DNA from: a virus
Direction: 5' to 3' (one strand)
DNA: 20,148 bases
IMG/VR virus record: IMGVR_UViG_3300025120_000751
Span: 1-20,148 of that record
Shown: positions 15,384 to 20,148 of the stretch, piece by piece
How the letters are laid out: each line of letters opens with the position of its first letter
How positions within the stretch are numbered: the first letter of the stretch is position 1
Program-made: the position numbers and the translations under genes
The notes under the pieces: generated by a model
The model's database searches: none
What the model was told of the DNA's origin: nothing
Seen by the model: only the letters and a program-made list of their open reading frames with translations

Positions 15384-15746
15384 ATGGACATAATAGAACA
15401 AGACGCTACAAATTACATTTATTGCAATATCTCAAATGAGGTAGTTAATGCTTATTACACTATGTCTATTCAAAGTGCTGAGTACGAAGTAAACGCTACT
15501 CTTGCAGCTCCAGTAGGGGTAAATAATAGGTACGTTAAATTTACGTTAATAGAGGGGACGCAAGACCTTTCTAATGCAACAATAGAGCTACCTAACAAGG
15601 GAGATTATCCTTATAAAATAATAAATGCCACTACATTAGGAGGAACAGAGGGGATAGAAATACACAGAGGTATATTAAGATTGAAACAACCAAAAGAAAT
15701 TGTATATTCGTTTACTGACGAGCAAAATACTTACATATATGAATAA
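15384..15746 (+). CDS. Small beta-rich phage structural protein, unknown role
   Basis: A 120-residue protein without membrane segments. Alternating hydrophobic strands (ATNYIYCNIS, AYYTMSIQSAEYEV, RYVKFTLIEG, GDYPYKIINAT, EGIEIHRGILRL) suggest a small beta sandwich. I do not recognise a named family; proteins of this length and style are common between tail and portal genes in Bacteroidota phages. Its start lies 11 bases after the terminator, and its stop overlaps the portal gene's ATG (15739) by 8 bases, so translation is probably coupled to the portal. A role in the connector or tail is an inference from position. Confidence 0.65.
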   Translation: MDIIEQDATNYIYCNISNEVVNAYYTMSIQSAEYEVNATLAAPVGVNNRYVKFTLIEGTQDLSNATIELPNKGDYPYKIINATTLGGTEGIEIHRGILRLKQPKEIVYSFTDEQNTYIYE

Positions 15747-18183
15747 GTTTCCAATTATAACTGAGTTTACTTCACAAGAAGTGCCTAAGTTTTTAGAGAA
15801 AAAGAACAAAAATATAGTCTGGTTTGGTGCAGATAATATGTACCCTTACGAGTTAATAGACTTGTACAATGATAGTAGTACACATAATGCTATAATTAAT
15901 GGCAAGGTGGGCTATACAATAGGCAACGGATTAGAGGGAGAGGATCTAGAGACTAAAAAATGGCTAAGTCAAGCTAATATAGATCAAGATTGGACATCTT
16001 TAATGAAGAGTTTGTCATTAGATTACGAGATATTTAATGGCTATGCTATTGAGGTAATAAAAACTAAGGTGGGTAACCAGTACCATCATATAGATTTTGC
16101 CAATATTAGAGTAGGATTAGATGGCAGTATACAATATGCAGACGATTGGATTACTGACAAGGGGACAAAAAACTCTAAACCACATATTCAGTATCTAGAA
16201 AGATATAATCCAAGAAATCCAGAACAAAAAAGAGGTGTTATTTATCACGTTGATTATAGACCTAACTTTAAATTTTATCCTTTGCCAGTATATGTAGGGT
16301 CTTTGGCAGAGATTAAAACTGATGTTCAGATAGGAGATTACTGGCTAAACGAGGTAGAACACGGATTTGTAGGAGGAACACTAATACAACATAATAATGG
16401 TGTACCAGAAACTAAGGAAGAATCGGAAACATTTGAAAAAGCATTTCAAGAAAAGTTTGGCAAGGCTACTGGTACAAAAATAGTACACTTATTTAGTCCA
16501 TCTAAGGATAATGCAAGTGAAATTACTAGCTTAAATGGTAATGATCTACACGAAAGATATGTAGAAATGTCTAAAAGAGTAAAGGAATCTATATTTATTG
16601 GGCATAGAGTTACCAATCCGATCTTATTTGGTGTAAAAGAGGAGGGGCAATTAGGTGCTCGTAACGAGCTTGATCTAGCATATGAGATATTTACTAATAC
16701 TTATATTGCAGAACGTCAAAATACGCTCCTTAGAACGATTAAAAAACTAGCATTTTACGAGATACAAAGAACAGATATTGACATTATACCTCTAAAACCA
16801 ATAGACGCTATTGACTTAACAAGCGATATTATACTTGCAAACCTAGATAGAAACGAGATTAGGGAGCTTATTACTGACCAAACTGGACTTGAACTTGAAG
16901 AGGCTATTGAAGAGCCAGTAGAGATGTCAGAAGATTGTGGTTGTAGCGAATTTAAGGAGCCTTGCTGGAAAGGATACGAGATGATAGGTATGAAACTAAA
17001 GAATGGCGTACTTGTACCTAACTGCGTACCAGAAAAGATGTCGCAAGACCTTGCTAAGATCGTACAAGATAATAAACCACTATTTGATACAATAGAAGAG
17101 GCAGAGAGTGTAGCTCAGCAAATAGGTTGCGAGGGATATCACGAACATAATATAGACGGAAATATATGGTATATGCCTTGCTCTAGTCATTCAGAGATAA
17201 ATGACAAGAATTTAGACGAGTTTAGTGCTATAACAAAATTTGATACATATAATGACTATCCAAAATCAGCTAGTAAAAATGCACAAACTGCATTAAATTG
17301 GGCAGAGAAAAACGGATGGGGAGGTTGTGGCACGGCAGTAGGTAAAAAGAGAGCTAATCAACTTGCAAAAGGGGATAATATAAGCAGAGAAACAATAGCT
17401 CGTATGGCAGCCTTTGAACGTCATAGAAAGAACTCAAAGAAAAAACTTGGAGACGGATGTGGTCGTTTAATGTGGTTAGCTTGGGGAGGCGATGCTGGTG
17501 TAGCTTGGGCACAGAGAAAATTAAAACAAATAGATGCAGAGAAAATGTCTGCTTGTAGCTGCTTTTCTAATGACGAGGATATTAGCGACCTATTTGACAA
17601 GATAGGGGTGCCAGAGGAGGGTTATGAGATAATAGAAAACTTTGACATTAATTATGATACAGACGGAAGTCCTATTGAATTCGCAACAGAGGAGCAAGGT
17701 GTCATACAGAGAGTGCTGAAAACGATCCTTACAAACCCTTTAATAGCTGCAACTGGAATTTCTGAGGTTTTAGGGCTTAATTTCGAGGAGTTAGTAGGTG
17801 CAATAAATATTCTAAGCACTTCTGATCTTATTACAATAGAGGGTAGTGACATAGGCTTGACTAATATAGGGGAGAGAGTTGCAAAAACAATAGATCTACC
17901 AGAAACAGAAGTAAAATACAGATACGAATTAAGACCAGATGCTCCACCATTAAAAGCTGGAGGAGAGTCAAGAGACTTTTGTAGAAAGATGATGGCTAAA
18001 AAAAGGCTTTGGTCAAAAAAAGAAATAGACGTAATGCGTAATGGTATGAAATCGAGTGGCATAGCAGACGTCACAGACGTTTGGTTGTCAAGAGGTGGTT
18101 GGTATAGGAAACCTAATACATCTACATCAGTACCTTATTGCCGTCACATATGGAAACAAGTTTTAGTTAGAAAGAAAAAATGA
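15739..18183 (+). CDS. Portal protein with extra C-terminal modules
   Basis: An 814-residue protein, about twice a usual portal. Residues 1-390 are portal-like: VWFGADNMYPYELIDLYNDS (27-46), HNAIINGKVGYTIGNGL, LSLDYEIFNGYAIEVI, then ESIFIGHRVTNPILFG and a helical stem with NTLLRTIKK. Then come: a Cys-rich piece (399-432, with CWKGYEMIGMK and VPNC); a segment at 449-486 with GCEGYHEH and WYMPCSSH, a possible metal site; a Trp/Gly-rich module at 504-598 (NDYPKSASKNAQ, QLAKGDNISRETIARMAAF, WLAWGGDAG); a probable winged helix at 655-717; and an end (725-806) with SRDFCRKM, GGWYR and YCRHIW, like the C-terminal part of MuF-type minor head proteins. I use the ATG at 15739; a TTG at 15700 would add 13 residues overlapping the previous gene. 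Confidence 0.88.
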   Translation: MNKFPIITEFTSQEVPKFLEKKNKNIVWFGADNMYPYELIDLYNDSSTHNAIINGKVGYTIGNGLEGEDLETKKWLSQANIDQDWTSLMKSLSLDYEIFNGYAIEVIKTKVGNQYHHIDFANIRVGLDGSIQYADDWITDKGTKNSKPHIQYLERYNPRNPEQKRGVIYHVDYRPNFKFYPLPVYVGSLAEIKTDVQIGDYWLNEVEHGFVGGTLIQHNNGVPETKEESETFEKAFQEKFGKATGTKIVHLFSPSKDNASEITSLNGNDLHERYVEMSKRVKESIFIGHRVTNPILFGVKEEGQLGARNELDLAYEIFTNTYIAERQNTLLRTIKKLAFYEIQRTDIDIIPLKPIDAIDLTSDIILANLDRNEIRELITDQTGLELEEAIEEPVEMSEDCGCSEFKEPCWKGYEMIGMKLKNGVLVPNCVPEKMSQDLAKIVQDNKPLFDTIEEAESVAQQIGCEGYHEHNIDGNIWYMPCSSHSEINDKNLDEFSAITKFDTYNDYPKSASKNAQTALNWAEKNGWGGCGTAVGKKRANQLAKGDNISRETIARMAAFERHRKNSKKKLGDGCGRLMWLAWGGDAGVAWAQRKLKQIDAEKMSACSCFSNDEDISDLFDKIGVPEEGYEIIENFDINYDTDGSPIEFATEEQGVIQRVLKTILTNPLIAATGISEVLGLNFEELVGAINILSTSDLITIEGSDIGLTNIGERVAKTIDLPETEVKYRYELRPDAPPLKAGGESRDFCRKMMAKKRLWSKKEIDVMRNGMKSSGIADVTDVWLSRGGWYRKPNTSTSVPYCRHIWKQVLVRKKK

Positions 18184-18683
18184 TATTAATAGTCAGCCCA
18201 GCTTTTGTTAAAGAAAATAGTGTACTGCATTATAATGTAGATGACGGATATCTTAAGCCGTTAATTGATAGCATTCAAAATACGTTTATAAGACCTATAT
18301 TGGGTAGCTCATTATTTGACGAGATCTTAACACAAATAAAAAACAACAATGTTTCAACGCTAAACGAGACTCTAATAAAAGAGTATATGCGAGATGCATT
18401 AAAATGGGAGGTATGCCACAAATACACTCGTATTGGTACATATAAATTAAGGAACAAAGGTGCTGGAACTAAGACTGGGGACAATTTTAGCCCACTAAGC
18501 GAGGGAGAGTTAGTCGTTGCAAAAAGCATATATAAAGATAATGCAGATTTTTATAGACGAAAATTACAATTATATTTGAAAGAGAATGAAAACAGTTATC
18601 CTTTGTTTAAAACTCCACCAGACGGCTTAGATATAGTCCACCCAGAACACGATACTAAATGGAGAAGCCAATTTATACTATAA
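18180..18683 (+). CDS. Head-tail connector/adaptor protein
   Basis: A 167-residue, mostly helical protein. The N-terminal half (YLKPLIDSIQNTFIRPILGSS, LFDEILTQI, LIKEYMRDALKWEVCHKY) is like head-tail connector proteins that extend the portal ring, where a first helix with 'I-x-P-x-L-G' precedes the helical bundle. The C-terminal half is charged and holds KSIYKDNADFYRRKLQLYL. Its ATG overlaps the portal stop (ATGA), so the two are probably made in step. The position directly after the portal supports the call. I cannot name a specific family with certainty, though DUF6712-like Bacteroidota proteins have this form. Confidence 0.7.
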   Translation: MILIVSPAFVKENSVLHYNVDDGYLKPLIDSIQNTFIRPILGSSLFDEILTQIKNNNVSTLNETLIKEYMRDALKWEVCHKYTRIGTYKLRNKGAGTKTGDNFSPLSEGELVVAKSIYKDNADFYRRKLQLYLKENENSYPLFKTPPDGLDIVHPEHDTKWRSQFIL

Positions 18684-18707
18684 ACAAGGAAAAGAAGTTA
18701 GAGAAAT

Positions 18708-19178
18708 ATGTCGAAAAGTTTAACCATAAAAAACATAAGGACGATAATGGAGGGCATCAAGTCAGAACATCCACAAATCAACACAATATTAAAAGGTAAT
18801 ATTTGGGATGTTGATCTAACAAAGGATGTTACTGGTAGCTATCTTATTTATGATGTTTCAAACATTTCTCCTAATGGTTTTAATGGAATAGATTATTCCC
18901 TGGATCTCTTTTTATGCGATAATGTTACAGAGATAAACACAGAATCTAACGAGGTAAGTGTGCAAAACGAATGTTGCTTAATCGCTTTGGATATTATGAG
19001 CATATTTGAGAACTATAAAAAGGCAAGTTATGCTGACAAAGATTTAGCTTTAGTTTTAAATAAGAGCTGGAGCATACAACCATTCACCGAAAGATTTGAT
19101 AGCCTATATAGTGGAGCAGCGATTACTATGTCGTTAAGCTCGGCTTATGGCTACGCACGATGTAAAATACCAACATAA
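18708..19178 (+). CDS. Tail completion/terminator-like protein
   Basis: A 156-residue protein. Strands and helices alternate, with SYLIYDVSNI, YSLDLFLCDNV, VQNECCLIALDIMSIF, and then SWSIQPFTERFDSLYSG followed by hydrophobic AAITMSLSSAYGYARCKIP. This closing pattern (a 'Pf-erf--aG' turn, strands and 'C-iP') is typical of tail completion proteins of Bacteroidota phages, which close the tail tube at the head end. It lies after the connector with a 24-base gap containing GGAAAAGAAG and is followed closely by two small genes. The role rests on position and pattern, not on an experimentally anchored motif. Confidence 0.66.
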   Translation: MSKSLTIKNIRTIMEGIKSEHPQINTILKGNIWDVDLTKDVTGSYLIYDVSNISPNGFNGIDYSLDLFLCDNVTEINTESNEVSVQNECCLIALDIMSIFENYKKASYADKDLALVLNKSWSIQPFTERFDSLYSGAAITMSLSSAYGYARCKIPT

Positions 19179-19182
19179 AAAA

Positions 19183-19455
19183 ATGACAACAACTGAATTA
19201 CAATTATCAAGAAACGGACAGAAATGCGTAACTGGAGATGTTACCTTTACTGCTTCAGACAAAGTAGCTTATCTCGTAGTAAACGCAGATGCTATATTCG
19301 CAAACCTTACAGATCAATCCGACAACAATATATTAACTGAAAGTGCATTAACTGGTGTAACGCTTTCTACTGGTATGATTGTTTCTGCTAAAAATAGTGG
19401 AACGATTAAAAGAGTTAATGTATCGTCTGGGTCTGTTTTAGCTATATTCGGATAG
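19183..19455 (+). CDS. Small beta-rich phage protein, unknown
   Basis: A 90-residue protein from the ATG at 19183, after the A-rich leader AACATAAAAAA. An earlier ATG at 19147 lies inside the previous gene and is less likely. The sequence is short hydrophobic strands with Ser/Thr/Asn turns: VAYLVVNADAIFANLTD, LTGVTLSTGMIVSAKNSG, VNVSSGSVLAIFG. It looks like a small beta-barrel or trimeric decoration-type protein and has no membrane segment or catalytic motif. Similar small proteins occur near tail or fibre genes in Bacteroidota phages. Decoration, fibre attachment or connector roles are all possible. Its stop overlaps the next GTG by one base. Confidence 0.65.
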   Translation: MTTTELQLSRNGQKCVTGDVTFTASDKVAYLVVNADAIFANLTDQSDNNILTESALTGVTLSTGMIVSAKNSGTIKRVNVSSGSVLAIFG

Positions 19456-19607
19456 TGTATAGCTACGGATATCAATACGGAAGCAAAATAAAGCGTATAT
19501 CAGAAGGACAACTGATATTCGAAGATTATAAGGTGCGTGTAGAAGCCGATGGAGGAGTAGTAGAAAACAGAAATTGTGTAATTAGAGACCTAAATAAATT
19601 AATATGA
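19455..19607 (+). CDS. 50-residue protein with ADGG motif (GTG start)
   Basis: A 50-residue ORF that starts at GTG 19455, sharing its G with the previous gene's TAG, and whose TGA (19605-19607) overlaps the fibre gene's ATG. Being joined by overlap on both sides supports real translation. The sequence includes YSYGYQYGSKIKRI and then FEDYKVRVEADGGVVENRNC. The ADGGVVE motif recurs in the 1005-residue tail protein. It has no membrane segment. Function is unknown; the motif's appearance in two tail-region proteins suggests a structural module. Confidence 0.6.
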   Translation: MYSYGYQYGSKIKRISEGQLIFEDYKVRVEADGGVVENRNCVIRDLNKLI

Positions 19608-20148
19608 GCGTAATAGACAAGGCAAGTTTAATCCAAATACCAAGTGGGTATAAAAACGGAAAGCTATACTCGGTAAAACCTACTCCAACGTATGGTAGTG
19701 AGTTGGTAACTAATGGGGATTTTGCAAGTAGCAGTAATTGGAACGGAGTTAACGCAAACGGAGTTACTATATCAAACGGAACTTTAAATTATTCAGAAAC
19801 ACCTAACGGAACTAATATAACACAGTCAAGTGTTGTTGAAATTGGTAAAAGATATAAGGTTACATTTACAATATCTAACTACGTAAAAGGTGGCATTCTT
19901 GTTGTTTTGGGTGCGGGTGGCACAACACAAGAGGTTTCATCGAATGGAACATTCAATCTTTATGGAGTTGCAAGTATAAACACAACTCTTTATATTCAAG
20001 CAAGAGGAGCAAGTGGAACAACTTTATCAATCGACAACGTATCAGTAAAAGAAATTACAAACATAGGCGACTTTGATTTCTCACGTTCATCAAGTGCAAC
20101 GAGGGTAAATAGTGAGGGGTTGATTGAGACTGCTCAAATAATTAGCAC
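19604..20148 (+). CDS. Tail fibre/adhesin N-terminal part (partial)
   Basis: The frame stays open from the ATG at 19604 to the window end, giving 181 full codons. The first 30 residues are short and Lys/Tyr-rich. Residues about 32-145 begin GSELVTNGDFASSSNW and run to LSIDNVSVKEI: a galactose-binding-like beta sandwich of the CBM4/9 sort ('lvtNGdFe..-W... DNVsv'). After it comes FDFSRSSSATRVNSEGLIE, a linker typical of Bacteroidota phage fibres with following LamG-like domains. The gene is therefore probably a carbohydrate-binding fibre or receptor-binding protein. Its start overlaps the 50-residue ORF by 4 bases (ATGA). Confidence 0.8.
   Translation, partial: MSVIDKASLIQIPSGYKNGKLYSVKPTPTYGSELVTNGDFASSSNWNGVNANGVTISNGTLNYSETPNGTNITQSSVVEIGKRYKVTFTISNYVKGGILVVLGAGGTTQEVSSNGTFNLYGVASINTTLYIQARGASGTTLSIDNVSVKEITNIGDFDFSRSSSATRVNSEGLIETAQIIS

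Noticed and set aside
17652-18074. 140-codon antisense ORF inside the portal gene
   Set aside because: Shadow of the + strand portal C-terminus; no leader or promoter, low-complexity Ser/Pro/Leu translation.
1-20148. tRNA genes, CRISPR arrays, insertion sequences, att sites
   Set aside because: No cloverleaf, regular spaced repeats, transposase or integrase seen; gaps between genes are short.

Overview
The window is a block of structural genes from a tailed, siphovirus-like phage or prophage of a Bacteroidota host, most likely a flavobacterium. All genes lie on the + strand. The DNA is AT-rich. Most start codons follow A-rich leaders rather than strong Shine-Dalgarno sites, and the clearest promoter (5450-5457) matches the Bacteroidota -7 box TAnnTTTG. 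The protein families seen are typical of Bacteroidota phages. There is a tape measure and a tail-tube candidate but no tail sheath, which suggests a long non-contractile tail. No integrase, lysis or replication genes lie in the window, so lifestyle cannot be decided.

Layout. (a) 1-2654: four tightly coupled non-structural genes: the 3' end of an unknown aromatic-rich protein, a beta-class DNA methyltransferase (DPPW), a PP-loop 'PAPS reductase-like' protein of the IbrA/DUF3440 type, and a ParB-fold IbrB-like protein. This is a candidate DNA modification or regulatory cassette beside the packaging genes. (b) 2641-4171: small and large terminase. (c) 4149-5420: a tail assembly chaperone with a very likely -1 programmed ribosomal frameshift (198 aa and 240 aa products), then an HK97 gp10-like protein. 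(d) about 5426-6325: a moron-like unit with its own promoter, two small unknown genes and an intrinsic terminator. (e) 6368-12635: two large tail or tail-tip proteins and the tape measure. (f) 12673-15315: XkdF-like prohead protease fused to a scaffold-like C-terminus (probably also made from an internal start), major capsid protein and a probable tail-tube protein, closed by a second terminator at 15340-15372. (g) 15384-19607: a small beta-rich protein, a portal protein carrying several extra C-terminal modules, a connector, a tail-completion protein, and two small proteins. (h) 19604-end: the 5' part of a tail fibre/adhesin, cut by the window edge.

The structural genes together give a complete head and tail assembly set, but the order is shuffled. 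Tail chaperone, tail-tip proteins and tape measure lie between terminase and capsid, and the portal follows the capsid and tail-tube genes. Most neighbours overlap by a few bases (ATGA, TAATG), so translation is probably coupled. The two terminators split the cluster into differently expressed segments. The points most worth following up are the methyltransferase/IbrA/IbrB cassette, the frameshift site, the multi-domain portal and the self-contained promoter-terminator unit.
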